Positions 1 to 8,484 of a DNA stretch of 64,000 bases are shown in pieces. Positions within the stretch are counted from its first letter, which is position 1; each line of letters begins with the position of its first letter. The notes under the pieces are model-generated. The model saw only the letters and a program-made list of their open reading frames with translations, searched no databases and was not told the DNA's origin. This stretch comes from Bacillota bacterium (GTDB taxonomy: Bacteria > Bacillota > Bacilli > Paenibacillales > Paenibacillaceae), in the NCBI GenBank assembly GCA_023460795.1, contig JAEWPC010000058.1, positions 1 to 64,000 of the forward strand, read 5' to 3'. The translations under genes were made by a program, and so were the position numbers.

Positions 1-8
1 GACTTCTG

Positions 9-126
9 GTCTGGTGGCGATGGCGGAGGGGTTCCACGCGTACCCATCCCGAACACGACCGTTAAGACCTCCAGCGCCGATGGTACTTGGACCGCAGGGT
101 CCTGGGAGAGTAGGACGTTGCCAGGC
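9..126 (+). rRNA. rrf: 5S ribosomal RNA
   Basis: The sequence has the typical Firmicute 5S features: the internal CCCATCCCGAACACGACCGTTAAG segment region, the CGCCGATGGTACTTGG loop, and 5' and 3' ends (GTCTGGTGGC with GTTGCCAGGC) that pair as helix I. The 23S gene would lie just left of the window, so this is the distal end of an rrn operon. A strong terminator follows directly. The exact ends are set from helix I pairing and may be off by one or two bases. Confidence 0.95.
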
Positions 127-138
127 AAGAAGCATGGA

Positions 139-173
139 ACGAAGAGGAGTCCCCTAGGGGCTCCTCTTCGTTC
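139..173 (+). terminator. rrn operon terminator
   Basis: A near-perfect GC-rich hairpin (ACGAAGAGGAG with CTCCTCTTCGT around a CCCCTAGGGG core) starts 12 bases after the 5S rRNA. It is followed by a short T-containing tail. It ends the rRNA transcript. Confidence 0.85.
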
Positions 174-256
174 GTATATCCGCCGTTGGAATGAATAAGT
201 TGGGTGCGGCAAACAGACATTAAACACTGTTCGACGTAATAGGGAGGAGCGATCGC

Positions 257-637
257 ATGTTGCCCGGAGACGAAAAAGCAGTGATGGTCTACTTTAATAC
301 GCCAGACCAAGCCAACAAAGCGTTAGAACAAATGAAGAGCGAATTCGAAGTCATCGAAGCCCAAGTCGACCGCTTCGACGGATATCCCGGTGATGGGGCC
401 AATCCCGACAATCCGATTACCGGCGATATCCCTAGCCTTGGCTCGCTGACCTTGGGCGGAGATTTCAACCGCGACTCGGGCATATTGGCAGCGGCGAGCG
501 CTAGCGCCAGCGGCCTAAGTTCTGGAGGTCCAGGCAATATGGTCACCGGAACGGATATATTGTTAACCGCAATCGTCCATGAGAAAGATCGGCAAAGAGC
601 GATGGACATTGCCTATGATTGCGGAGCGCTTAGATAG
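257..637 (+). CDS. hypothetical protein, small cytosolic
   Basis: A 126-residue protein of unknown function with no signal peptide or membrane segment. The N-terminal part (AVMVYFNTPDQANKALEQM) reads like a beta-alpha unit. The middle is rich in Gly, Ser and Ala, and the C-terminus (DILLTAIVHEKDRQRAMDIA) looks like a second beta-alpha unit. The pattern faintly recalls YflT/general-stress-17M type domains, but this is not a firm match. The ATG at 257 has a good GGGAGGAG site 8 bases upstream. A terminator follows, so it is monocistronic. Confidence 0.75.
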   Translation: MLPGDEKAVMVYFNTPDQANKALEQMKSEFEVIEAQVDRFDGYPGDGANPDNPITGDIPSLGSLTLGGDFNRDSGILAAASASASGLSSGGPGNMVTGTDILLTAIVHEKDRQRAMDIAYDCGALR

Positions 638-670
638 GCTAAGTCGTTGCAATTGAATAAGACCTATACG

Positions 671-696
671 AAGTCCGCTTAATCGCGGACTTTTTC
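671..696 (+). terminator. intrinsic terminator
   Basis: Hairpin AGTCCGC-TTAAT-GCGGACT followed by TTTTTCC, 34 bases after the stop of the 257-637 gene. Confidence 0.85.
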
Positions 697-826
697 CTAT
701 TGAACAGGCGGAGGAATGGGCACAGATGCCGTAGAAGCCATTTTGATGGCCATCTTATGCAATCACCGTTATCGATCCATGGTTTGGTTGAGAATATTAA
801 AGAATACCTAAAAGCATCCACATTAA

Positions 827-852
827 GGAAACTTTTTCCTCCGTGCGGCGTT
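827..852 (+). promoter_or_regulatory. candidate ECF-sigma promoter
   Basis: GGAAAC (827-832), 16 bases, then CGTT (849-852) resembles the GAAAC-N16-CGT pattern of Bacillus ECF sigma factors of the SigW/SigX type, including the T-run just after the -35. The predicted start near 860 would give a 5' UTR of about 45 bases before the SLH/YcdB gene. This is pattern matching only. Confidence 0.35.
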
Positions 853-906
853 GTAACAATGGGCGATCCCGATAAGAGCTTGAATCGTCCAGTTGGAGCA
901 GAGAGG

Positions 907-3270
907 ATGAAGGTAATGAACCAAACCAAGCGGCTTAGAAAGCTGAGAAGCTTACAAGCCAGCGTCGTAGGAACCGTATTCGCGTTCGGCATGCTTGCCG
1001 CACCGATCGCGAACGCGGAAGTCGTAACCGTAGAGGAGAGCAACGCGGCTACGAGTTTCGAAGCAGGAACGGTGAAAGCCAACCCGTCCGGGGCAGACGC
1101 CTCGCTCGCCAAGATCAGTAGCGAGGAAGCCGTCTCGAGAGTCAAGTCGCTCGTACCTTTATTCGAAGAAGCGGAAATGAGCGGAGTCAGACTGACGGAC
1201 AGCAATAATAGCGGCGGTGGGGGCCAAACCCCGGTCTGGCAAATCAATTGGTCGGTTCATCGAGGGAACAGCTCCTATGGCTTTTCCAGCGAAGTGAACG
1301 CCATCACCGGCGATCTGATTAATTTAGGCATGCCCTATGACCTGCTCGGAGAGCCATCCTATTATCCGCCGAAGCTAAGCGAGTCCGAAGCGCTGAAAGT
1401 CGCGCGCGAGTTTACCGCGAAAGCCGTTCCCTCTATCGGTGCGGACGCTGCCCAATTGGAACGTTCCAACCCATATTATGGATACTTAATTACCCCTTTG
1501 TTCGGTCCGGTCGTCTACAACTTCTCGTTCGACGTCTACCATGAGGGCGTGAAGGTTCAAGGTCAGCCCCTGTCGATCACCATTAACGGGAACGGCGACG
1601 TGACGAGCTTTCATTATCTCAACACAGGCATCGAGTATCCGTCCTCCAAACCGAAGACGACGCTTGCCGAAGCGCAGAAGCGGCTCGAGCAAGATTTGCA
1701 GCTACAGCTTGCCTATTTTCCATCCACGTATCCTTGGGACAGCGCACCGACCAAGTGGCAACTGACTTATGTTCCTTCCGTGCCGCTAACGATGCTGGAT
1801 GCACAGACCGGCAAGTGGGCGGATTGGCAGAATAACCCGGTCGATGCGATGAAACCCGCTGCATACACCGAACTGCAAGCTGCGGGTGAACCGTTCAAAG
1901 CGCGCCGAGTGACAGCTGAAGAAGCGATCAAGTCGATCGAATCTTACGCGGACGTTCCGCAGGATTATACGGTACAGAGCCAGCAATTGAACAAAGGGCA
2001 AGGAAAGCAGCATGATACTTGGTATATCCGTTGGATGAAGCAAGGTGATAACTTCATGGCCGGAGGACGCAGCGCGCAAGTCGATGCCGAGACCGGTCAA
2101 ATCCTAAGCTTCAACATCGATCGGTACGGACCTTATCCGCCGGTTCCTTCCGATCAGCCGAAGCCCGTGCCGCTCTCTTGGACGAAAGCCATCCAAATCT
2201 CGGATGAGTGGATGCAAGCGAACATCCTCGACGCCAATAAGTATAAAAGAGTGGACAATTCCAATAACGCGGTCGACGAGACAACGGGTACCGTTACGGT
2301 TAATTACCTGCTGTTCCATAAAGGGATTCTCGTCCAGAATCAATCCGTCGGAGTGACGATTGACGTGAACGGTCGCATTGCCGGGGTCTATGCGCAGCCC
2401 GGGATCGAGTCTTACGACGAGCTCGACAGCTTAATCGCCAAGATCAAACCGGAACAAGCGAAAACTACCTACCTGGCGGCTACGGAGATGAAACTGAACT
2501 ACGTCCGATCGGGTGGATACAATGTGGCTCCATCCGGCGAATACATTCCGGCTACGCTTACGCTCGGTTATGTTCCTTCGGATCGCGAGAACGGAGAGAG
2601 CATGAATCGCGTCATCGACGCGGTGTCCGGAAAGCTCATTATCCCTTACGAAGACACAAGAACGAACAAAGCACCTGCCGCCGAAGACATCCAGTCGCAT
2701 TGGGCCCGTGAGTCCCTGCAAGCTGCATTGGACCATGGCGTCCTCACGCCAGACGACAACGGTCAACTGCATCCCGACAAAGTCGTGACGAAAGGGCAGT
2801 TCATCCGCATGGCCGCGCTCGCAATGAATCCTTCAACCGAGAGCTATTCGTATTCAGGCGGAATGAACACGCCGGTATTCGCGGATGTAGACGCCGAGTC
2901 GGTCTATTATCGCGCGGTTAACGATTGGATCGGCATAGGCTGGCTGAAGCCGGATGCAGGGCAAAAGCTACAGCCAGAACAGTCGTTAACGAGGGAACAG
3001 CTTGCCGTTTACCTATCAACCATGACTGGCTACTCGAAGCTCTCGGCCCGATTAAGCAAGGATAAAGAAATCGCCTCGTTGAAAGATCTCAAGTCGATAG
3101 GCAATCCAGGCGCGGTCGCGCTCGCGATCAAGCTCGGGCTCATGTCGGCAAGCGACGGGTCGTTCCGACCGAACGCTAAGGTTACCGTCGCGGAAGCGGC
3201 CGTCGCGTTGCTTCGTCTCGCCAAGATAGAAGGCAGTCTCGATCGTCCGTTAACGCAGAGATATTATTAA
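907..3270 (+). CDS. YcdB/YcdC-repeat surface protein with SLH domains
   Basis: A secreted cell-wall protein of 787 residues. The ATG at 907 is preferred over upstream in-frame codons because GGAG lies 8 bases before it and a signal peptide follows directly (LQASVVGTVFAFGMLAAPIA, cleavage near NA-E). Residues about 45-585 contain repeated PepSY/YcdB-YcdC-like units with recurrent INxxTGxI/VDAxTGxI beta motifs. Three SLH units follow at about 590-640, 654-705 and 726-780 (for example DIQSHWARESLQAALDHGVL), which anchor the protein to secondary cell wall polymer. Proteins of this build are common in Paenibacillus; their role is unknown, and PepSY parts often inhibit proteases. It stands alone between terminators and may be under an ECF promoter. 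Confidence 0.9.
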   Translation: MKVMNQTKRLRKLRSLQASVVGTVFAFGMLAAPIANAEVVTVEESNAATSFEAGTVKANPSGADASLAKISSEEAVSRVKSLVPLFEEAEMSGVRLTDSNNSGGGGQTPVWQINWSVHRGNSSYGFSSEVNAITGDLINLGMPYDLLGEPSYYPPKLSESEALKVAREFTAKAVPSIGADAAQLERSNPYYGYLITPLFGPVVYNFSFDVYHEGVKVQGQPLSITINGNGDVTSFHYLNTGIEYPSSKPKTTLAEAQKRLEQDLQLQLAYFPSTYPWDSAPTKWQLTYVPSVPLTMLDAQTGKWADWQNNPVDAMKPAAYTELQAAGEPFKARRVTAEEAIKSIESYADVPQDYTVQSQQLNKGQGKQHDTWYIRWMKQGDNFMAGGRSAQVDAETGQILSFNIDRYGPYPPVPSDQPKPVPLSWTKAIQISDEWMQANILDANKYKRVDNSNNAVDETTGTVTVNYLLFHKGILVQNQSVGVTIDVNGRIAGVYAQPGIESYDELDSLIAKIKPEQAKTTYLAATEMKLNYVRSGGYNVAPSGEYIPATLTLGYVPSDRENGESMNRVIDAVSGKLIIPYEDTRTNKAPAAEDIQSHWARESLQAALDHGVLTPDDNGQLHPDKVVTKGQFIRMAALAMNPSTESYSYSGGMNTPVFADVDAESVYYRAVNDWIGIGWLKPDAGQKLQPEQSLTREQLAVYLSTMTGYSKLSARLSKDKEIASLKDLKSIGNPGAVALAIKLGLMSASDGSFRPNAKVTVAEAAVALLRLAKIEGSLDRPLTQRYY

Positions 3271-3292
3271 TTCAATAGCGGTTACGCGGGAA

Positions 3293-3325
3293 GCCCCGGT
3301 CATCCAGTGATGATCGGGGTTTTTG
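3293..3325 (+). terminator. intrinsic terminator
   Basis: Hairpin CCCCGGTCATC-CAGT-GATGATCGGGG followed by TTTTT after the SLH protein gene. Confidence 0.9.
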
Positions 3326-3365
3326 GTGCACAATAGGGGTATCGGAACGAAAAGGAGGATCGACA

Positions 3366-3950
3366 ATGTGGAGCATGATCGGCCAATCGATCTTATTAGC
3401 TTGCGTAGGATCGCTGTTTCTAAGAATAGCCGGACGAAAATCGATATCTCAGATGACGATGCCGCAAGTACTTATCTTGCTGTCCCTTGGAACCGTTCTC
3501 GGGTCGGAAGTCAGCGGCAAAGGCATGGCGCATACGATTGTGGCATTAGCCACGTTCATCGGGTTTCTGATCCTTATTGAATGGATCACCCTGCATTCGA
3601 ACATCGCCGAACGATGGATGAAAGGAATGGCCGTCTCCGTCATCGAGCAAGGCAAACCGAATGAAGCTAACCTAAAGAAACTTAGAATATCGATCGACGA
3701 CCTGGAGAAAAGGCTTAGAATCCTCGGCATTTCCCGCATGTCCGACGTAAAGTCGGGGACTATCGAGGTTAACGGCCAGTTCGGTTACGAGCTATATCCT
3801 CATGCGCAGCCGGTAACCAAAGGGGACTTAGACCTGCTGTTGCGCACTCACTTCCCGCAGGCAACCGTTGCGCAAGACAGCAACGATACGATATTCACCG
3901 AAGTTCAATCCAAGACCCCTGGGCATAAGTTCCCAGATCGATTACAATAG
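3366..3950 (+). CDS. DUF421 membrane protein (YetF/YdfR-like)
   Basis: A 194-residue protein of the DUF421 family. The N-terminus carries two to three membrane helices (about 5-20, 30-50 and 55-75), with the family signature LRIAGRKSISQMT near residue 20. The C-terminal cytoplasmic alpha/beta domain holds the usual RISIDDLEKRLRILGI segment. B. subtilis members such as YetF are spore or envelope proteins of unclear function. The ATG has an ideal AAAGGAGG 8 bases upstream. It probably forms its own unit, since the VOC gene follows after 39 bases with its own ribosome binding site. Confidence 0.9.
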   Translation: MWSMIGQSILLACVGSLFLRIAGRKSISQMTMPQVLILLSLGTVLGSEVSGKGMAHTIVALATFIGFLILIEWITLHSNIAERWMKGMAVSVIEQGKPNEANLKKLRISIDDLEKRLRILGISRMSDVKSGTIEVNGQFGYELYPHAQPVTKGDLDLLLRTHFPQATVAQDSNDTIFTEVQSKTPGHKFPDRLQ

Positions 3951-3989
3951 TCATAGCTAAATTAGCAGATTAGACTGGAGTTGGACGCG

Positions 3990-4337
3990 ATGATCAAAGG
4001 CTTCGGAGGAGTTTTCTGGCGGACGCATAACCTAGATGCGGTTAAAAAGTGGTACAGCGAGGTACTCCAGCTCGAGATCGCGGATTGGAACGGGACCGTG
4101 ATACAACCTCAACCCGGAAATGAAACGATCTTCTCCTTTTTTGCCGAGACTGACCGTTACTTTCCTGCCGAGCAACAAGTGATGTTGAATTTCGAAGTTT
4201 CTAACCTAAACGAGACGATTCGGCATCTTAAGAAGCTCGGCGTTCCTCTTGCAAAAGAACAAGAGACTAGCGAATTTGGCAAGTTCGCGTGGATTCAAGA
4301 TCCGGACGGCCGATGGGTCGAGCTTTGGGAGAAATAA
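3990..4337 (+). CDS. VOC family (glyoxalase-like) protein
   Basis: A 115-residue single-domain vicinal-oxygen-chelate protein. It has the beta-alpha-beta-beta-beta pattern twice, starting GGVFWRTHNLDAVKKWYSEV and ending FAWIQDPDGRWVELWE, where the final Glu is the usual metal-ligand position. The exact substrate cannot be read from the sequence. The ATG at 3990 has GGAG 9 bases upstream; the in-frame TTG at 3981 is too close to that site to be used. It lies 39 bases after the DUF421 gene and may be co-transcribed with it. Confidence 0.88.
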   Translation: MIKGFGGVFWRTHNLDAVKKWYSEVLQLEIADWNGTVIQPQPGNETIFSFFAETDRYFPAEQQVMLNFEVSNLNETIRHLKKLGVPLAKEQETSEFGKFAWIQDPDGRWVELWEK

Positions 4338-4361
4338 CAGAATAACCATGATCGTTCTTAG

Positions 4362-4388
4362 AAGCTGCCGAGTCCTTCGGCAGCTTTT
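4362..4388 (+). terminator. intrinsic terminator
   Basis: Hairpin AGCTGCCGA-GTCC-TTCGGCAGCT with a TTTT tail after the VOC gene. Confidence 0.85.
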
Positions 4389-4503
4389 CCTATGTTCGGA
4401 TACGCATATTCTGGTTGATTAGACGGCAGAGCTCATTTACGTGAGAAGCTTTGGAACAATCGATCCGAGACTGAGCAATGGAAATCAATTTACGATCAAG
4501 GAA

Positions 4504-4541
4504 GGGATTACGCGCTCCGGCAACAGAAGACGTGTAATCCC
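4504..4541 (-). terminator. possible terminator of the cupredoxin gene
   Basis: GGGATTAC and GTAATCCC form an 8-bp stem around a 22-base loop just beyond the stop of the minus-strand cupredoxin gene, followed on that strand by TTCCTT. The long loop and poor U-tract make it uncertain. The rest of 4389-4555 shows no gene. Confidence 0.35.
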
Positions 4542-4555
4542 TATCATCGATAACT

Positions 4556-4966
4556 TTATTGGACGACAATCTGACCAACCATATTGTCGTGGCCTTGTCC
4601 GCACTGAATGCTGCAATGGAACTCGTAAGTTCCGGCTTTGTCCAATTTAATCGTCGCGGTTTCGCCGCCCTTGATATTCACGCCGAGATCCCCGATCTCC
4701 AAACCGTGTACTCCGCTTTTATTGTTCAAAGTCAGCAGCAAGGTATCCCCGACGTTCGCTGAGATCTCGGGTTCGCTGAACTCCCAGTTGACTGCGTCGA
4801 CCGTGACTTCCTTCGTGGCTCCTCCGCCGGTTCCCGCCTGTTGCGAGGCCGGGGCCGAAGGGGACGGTGAATTCGCGTTATTGTTGTTTGAATTCCCGCA
4901 TGCGCTCAGCGCGAACAGGACGACTAACAAGAGAACCGTACCTAACATGACGGACTTTCGTCTCAT
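4556..4966 (-). CDS. CuA-type cupredoxin lipoprotein (COX2-like domain)
   Basis: A 136-residue lipoprotein. The signal peptide ends in lipobox LSAC (Cys near residue 22), followed by an Asn/Ser/Pro-rich linker and a cupredoxin domain from about residue 50. The C-terminal CSIQCGQGHDNM matches the CuA loop of cytochrome oxidase subunit II (CxxxCxxxHxxM). An upstream His in SGVHGLEIGDL supplies the remaining ligand. There are no COX2 transmembrane hairpins and no oxidase genes nearby, so this is a free-standing CuA electron carrier on the outer face of the membrane. It sits 0.6 kb from the PQQ dehydrogenase lipoprotein and could be its redox partner, which is inference. AGGAGG precedes the ATG. 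Confidence 0.88.
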   Translation of the reverse strand: MRRKSVMLGTVLLLVVLFALSACGNSNNNNANSPSPSAPASQQAGTGGGATKEVTVDAVNWEFSEPEISANVGDTLLLTLNNKSGVHGLEIGDLGVNIKGGETATIKLDKAGTYEFHCSIQCGQGHDNMVGQIVVQ

Positions 4967-5113
4967 ATGTGTATATTCCTCCTAGTATTATTCGTCGTTA
5001 TTATGCCCACGGTCCACCTGGCTTAATCTAAGCGGCATATTCGAACTTTGTCCCCACATACAATCGGTGTAAGGGAATCGAGACGTTCGATGTACGAACA
5101 GGAGGGTGTGCGA

Positions 5114-5362
5114 ATGGCTAGAGCTTTCTTGAAATCACCTGTGAAAGGCGTATTAATGGGAGTCTCCATGACCGGAGGATGGCTTCTAGCCGATCTCTTG
5201 CTTCCGGAGCCTTGGGGAGATTATGTTCTGTTCGCGTCAATGGCAGTGGTGAATATCGCGATCGGATGGAAACTCGGAAAGCTCTACGACTCGCAGAGCG
5301 AGAAGGAGACGGGAGGCGCCTACGAGGCCGATAACGAAGCCAACTTGGAATTTCGATCGTAG
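5114..5362 (+). CDS. small two-helix membrane protein, unknown
   Basis: An 82-residue protein with two predicted membrane helices (about 14-30 and 38-56: VLMGVSMTGGWLLADLLL and YVLFASMAVVNIAIGWKLG) and an acidic cytoplasmic tail. The family is not recognised. The start at 5114 is chosen because GGAGGGTG lies just upstream; in-frame ATGs at 5048 and 5090 lack a ribosome binding site. A terminator follows. Confidence 0.75.
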   Translation: MARAFLKSPVKGVLMGVSMTGGWLLADLLLPEPWGDYVLFASMAVVNIAIGWKLGKLYDSQSEKETGGAYEADNEANLEFRS

Positions 5363-5388
5363 AAGGGGCACTTCGCCTCGTCTGCCTG

Positions 5389-5416
5389 GGTCTCTCGATC
5401 GTGGAGAGGCCTTTTT
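5389..5416 (+). terminator. intrinsic terminator
   Basis: Hairpin GGTCTCTC-GATCGT-GGAGAGGCC followed by TTTTT, after the small membrane protein gene and before the PQQ dehydrogenase. Confidence 0.8.
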
Positions 5417-5541
5417 CGTTTGTTCCCGAAGCTTTACATAAATTACGCCAATTGGGCAATACCATTAACAACGAAGATGCCATGAAGGATCCTCATTTGA
5501 TTTACGAAGCCGCATTCTCACACATCTTGGAGGTTATGTCC

Positions 5542-7281
5542 GTGACAACAACGCAAGCTAAAATAGGAGCGGCACTGTCTTTAATGTTGGTTCTGAGCAG
5601 CTGCACCGGGAACAACAATAACAACAACGCTTCTCCTTCACCCTCTCCAACGTCCAGCCCGAGCGCGCCGAGCTCGCCTTCCGCACCTGGAAGCGTGACC
5701 GGCAATTCCTTCGAGAACTGGGGGTCCTACGGGTATACGCTGGCTAACAACCGCCACGTCCCGTTCAAAGAAATCACCGCCGATAACGTAGGCGATCTCG
5801 GCGTCATTTGGTCCGCGGATCTGAAGACGCTCGACAAAGACGTCAAAAACGGAAATCAGTCGTACCCGGTCGTCGTCGACGGAGTCATCTACGTGACGAC
5901 GGCAGGCAACCAGGTGTTTGCGTTCGACGCCGTAACCGGAAATACGATATGGCATTGGAAACCGTCGGCCGAACAAGCCGCGGGCTTCTCTAAGGCGGGC
6001 ATTATCGCCAATCGCGGGGTAGCGGTCGGCGAGGGCAAGGTCTTCATGCTGGCGGTCGACAATTCTCTGATCTCCTTGGATCAGAAGACCGGTCAGTTGG
6101 TGAAAATGATCAAGCTATCGGATTATATCGAAGGAGTAACGATCGAGAACGGCTACTACGAAACAACCGCCCCTCAGTATTACAAGGGCAACGTATATAT
6201 CGGCAGCAGCGGCAGCGACAACGGCGTCCGAGGCTTCGTGGCCGCATTCAAAGCAAGCGATCTGACGCCTGCATGGGATTCCCCATTCTGGACCGTACCG
6301 CCGAAGGGCCAAGATTGGCTGGCGAACAGCAAGTTCCAAGGAGGCGGAGCGGTGTGGGATCCCGTTGCGATCGACGAGGAAACGGATATCATGTACTTCG
6401 CGACAGGGAACCCCGCTCCGGATTTCTACGGAGCTAATCGCCCGGGAGATAATCCGAATACCGACTCGGTCGTAGCCGTTAACGCGATGACCGGCAAGCT
6501 TGTCTGGGCCAAGCAGGAAGTCAGCCACGACATGTGGGATTATGACGCGGCGGCATCCCCGATGATTATTAACGCCACGGTCAAAGGGGCGAAGAAGAAG
6601 CTAGTCGTGCAAGGCGGCAAATCCGGCCTATGGTTCGCCTGGGACGCGGCTAACGGCGACGTCGTCTGGGATGGCGTTCCGTTCACCAAGATTGACAAGA
6701 AGGAAGTAACGCCCGAAGGAACGGTCAGCTATCCAGGAGTTCTCGGCGGGGAAAACTATGCGCCGGAATCCTATGACCCGGCGACGAATTACGTCTTGAT
6801 TCCGGGTATTGAAGAGCCTTCCCTGTATAAAGCAGCCAAGACAGAAGCGGAAGCGGGGACACCTGATTTGCCCGGAGCTGCTGCATTCGGCACTTCAACC
6901 GGTGCCGTGGAGGGCGTCAAAGGGTACGGTACGGTTACCGCGATCGACGTGAATACGGGTAAGCAAGCTTATCAGATCAAGACGACGGATGCGCAGCGCG
7001 GCGGCTTGACGAGCACGGATTCGGGACTGGCGTTCTTCGGAGAGCTGGACGGCAAGATCAATGCACTTGATGTTAAGGCAGGGAAAGTCGTCTGGACGTT
7101 CCAAACGTCCGGGGATAACGTGCAGGCGGCTCCGGCGATCTTCTCGGTCGACGGCAAAGAATACGTGACTTTCACCACGGGAGGCACGAAACCGAAAGTG
7201 CACGTATTCGGGTTAGGCGGCAATAAGACGCAAGGTGCGGCTGGGGAAGCAGAAACCGGCAATGCGCATTCGGGACAATAA
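5542..7281 (+). CDS. PQQ-dependent dehydrogenase lipoprotein (methanol/ethanol type)
   Basis: A 579-residue eight-bladed quinoprotein propeller, predicted to oxidise an alcohol or related substrate on the outer membrane face. The GTG at 5542 is taken as start because TTGGAGG lies 8 bases upstream; ATG 5536 is only 2 bases from it. The signal peptide ends in lipobox LSSC, followed by an Asn-run and a Ser/Pro linker. Tryptophan-docking repeats (for example TGKLVWAKQEVSHDMWDYD) recur. Residues matching the methanol dehydrogenase active site are visible: Asn in YFATGNPAP and catalytic Asp in HDMWDYD. The vicinal Cys-Cys ring of classical enzymes is absent; the only cysteine is the lipidated one. 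No cytochrome c domain is fused. The pqqABCDE operon 2 kb away on the other strand would supply the cofactor. Confidence 0.9.
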   Translation: MTTTQAKIGAALSLMLVLSSCTGNNNNNNASPSPSPTSSPSAPSSPSAPGSVTGNSFENWGSYGYTLANNRHVPFKEITADNVGDLGVIWSADLKTLDKDVKNGNQSYPVVVDGVIYVTTAGNQVFAFDAVTGNTIWHWKPSAEQAAGFSKAGIIANRGVAVGEGKVFMLAVDNSLISLDQKTGQLVKMIKLSDYIEGVTIENGYYETTAPQYYKGNVYIGSSGSDNGVRGFVAAFKASDLTPAWDSPFWTVPPKGQDWLANSKFQGGGAVWDPVAIDEETDIMYFATGNPAPDFYGANRPGDNPNTDSVVAVNAMTGKLVWAKQEVSHDMWDYDAAASPMIINATVKGAKKKLVVQGGKSGLWFAWDAANGDVVWDGVPFTKIDKKEVTPEGTVSYPGVLGGENYAPESYDPATNYVLIPGIEEPSLYKAAKTEAEAGTPDLPGAAAFGTSTGAVEGVKGYGTVTAIDVNTGKQAYQIKTTDAQRGGLTSTDSGLAFFGELDGKINALDVKAGKVVWTFQTSGDNVQAAPAIFSVDGKEYVTFTTGGTKPKVHVFGLGGNKTQGAAGEAETGNAHSGQ

Positions 7282-7297
7282 CGAGGATCAGACCCTG

Positions 7298-7338
7298 GCG
7301 GTCAAGCCAAGACGCGCGTATCGTCTTGGCTTGACCGT
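7298..7338 (+). terminator. long hairpin after the PQQ dehydrogenase
   Basis: CGGTCAAGCCAAGAC and GTCTTGGCTTGACCG form a perfect 15-bp stem around an 8-9 base loop. There is no clear U-tract, so it may be a transcript-stabilising or processing hairpin between 5542-7281 and 7363-8484 as much as a terminator. Confidence 0.6.
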
Positions 7339-7362
7339 CTCATCATAAAGGAGACTGTAGAC

Positions 7363-8484
7363 GTGATAAGAATGACGAAAGCAGGAATGTACATACTCTT
7401 GACGGTTATAACGGCTTTATGGACGGATTCCCGTTGGATCGCGCATGCCGGGTCCAATAGCCAGCCCGCCCGTATAGAACTTGACCAGACGACGTTCGTC
7501 GTCAAGACGTGGCGAGGCGACGGTTCCCACTTATACGCCAATAAGGGAAGGCTTACTTATGGGGGGCGGCCCGTCGCGAATGCCCTCGTGCAAACCGATG
7601 CTCATGGAAGAACGATTCGGACCGCCCAGGACGGATCTTTCGAATTTTACGTGGATCGAAGTCTTATCGCATACAAGCTCGCTCGAGTCACGTCGGTCGA
7701 AGAAGCGAGAATCGACGGCAAGCCGGTCGGCCAAGAAGAAGCCGCGGCTATCCTATCGGTTTCCGCGGCTTTCAGCGTATACCATCCGATCGAGGTGTCC
7801 AAAGTCGAGACGTCCGGCGACTCGGGAAAGGTCAAGGTACATGCCCGGATCTTAAGCGAGGCAGGCGACCGAATATCGTTCTTCAAAGCGGATAAATATC
7901 GCATAGCGGGCCAAGTAGAGGATGCCGACGGCCATCCCGTTCAGAACGCTATCGTATGGATCGATCGGGATGGGGGAGAAGGCTTCGCGAAGTCGACTCC
8001 TACGGATAAGGAAGGGAAATACGAAATGTTTTACTGGCCGGAAGACGAGGATACCAACCTGACCGTCATCGTCGGCACGCGCCGATATGCGCTTCCGGAA
8101 GGGAAGGCGTTGAAGCTGCCGCGTAACACAAGCGTGGATATTCGAATCCGGTTGCCGAAGGAAGGAACGGTGATCGACGACAAGCCTCCTACGCTTGTCT
8201 GTACGACAGCGAAGGGAGCGACGTACACCGGCCTGTTGGCCGGGTTGGACGTTCCTCCCGAGACTCCTTATACGTTGACTATACCGGATCAGCACGGCCG
8301 GTTCGTTCTGACCGTGCCGAAGGATACGTGGGACAAGCGTCCGAAGTTCTTCGAGACGCGGCTGACGACGTTCGTCGGTCAAGAGAAGATTCTTAAAGCG
8401 GGGGATGAACTCCCATCGGATTATTTGCACCCAAGCGATAAAGACCCGAAAGTGGACGCTATTCGTCCGGCAGCTGCTTCATGA
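7363..8484 (+). CDS. secreted carboxypeptidase-regulatory-like beta-sandwich protein
   Basis: A 373-residue protein with an N-terminal signal peptide (MYILLTVITALWTDSRWIAHA). It has three or so beta-sandwich units of the carboxypeptidase regulatory-like/CnaB-like type, marked by GGRPVANALVQTDAHGRTIR plus DGSFEF and by GQVEDADGHPVQNAIVWIDR plus DKEGKYEM. There are no catalytic residues. The GTG start has AAAGGAGA 8 bases upstream. It lies 81 bases behind the PQQ dehydrogenase, separated by a long hairpin, so a shared transcript is possible. Its 3' end overlaps the convergent dipeptidase gene by 26 bases. A structural or accessory role next to the dehydrogenase is inference. Confidence 0.8.
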   Translation: MIRMTKAGMYILLTVITALWTDSRWIAHAGSNSQPARIELDQTTFVVKTWRGDGSHLYANKGRLTYGGRPVANALVQTDAHGRTIRTAQDGSFEFYVDRSLIAYKLARVTSVEEARIDGKPVGQEEAAAILSVSAAFSVYHPIEVSKVETSGDSGKVKVHARILSEAGDRISFFKADKYRIAGQVEDADGHPVQNAIVWIDRDGGEGFAKSTPTDKEGKYEMFYWPEDEDTNLTVIVGTRRYALPEGKALKLPRNTSVDIRIRLPKEGTVIDDKPPTLVCTTAKGATYTGLLAGLDVPPETPYTLTIPDQHGRFVLTVPKDTWDKRPKFFETRLTTFVGQEKILKAGDELPSDYLHPSDKDPKVDAIRPAAAS

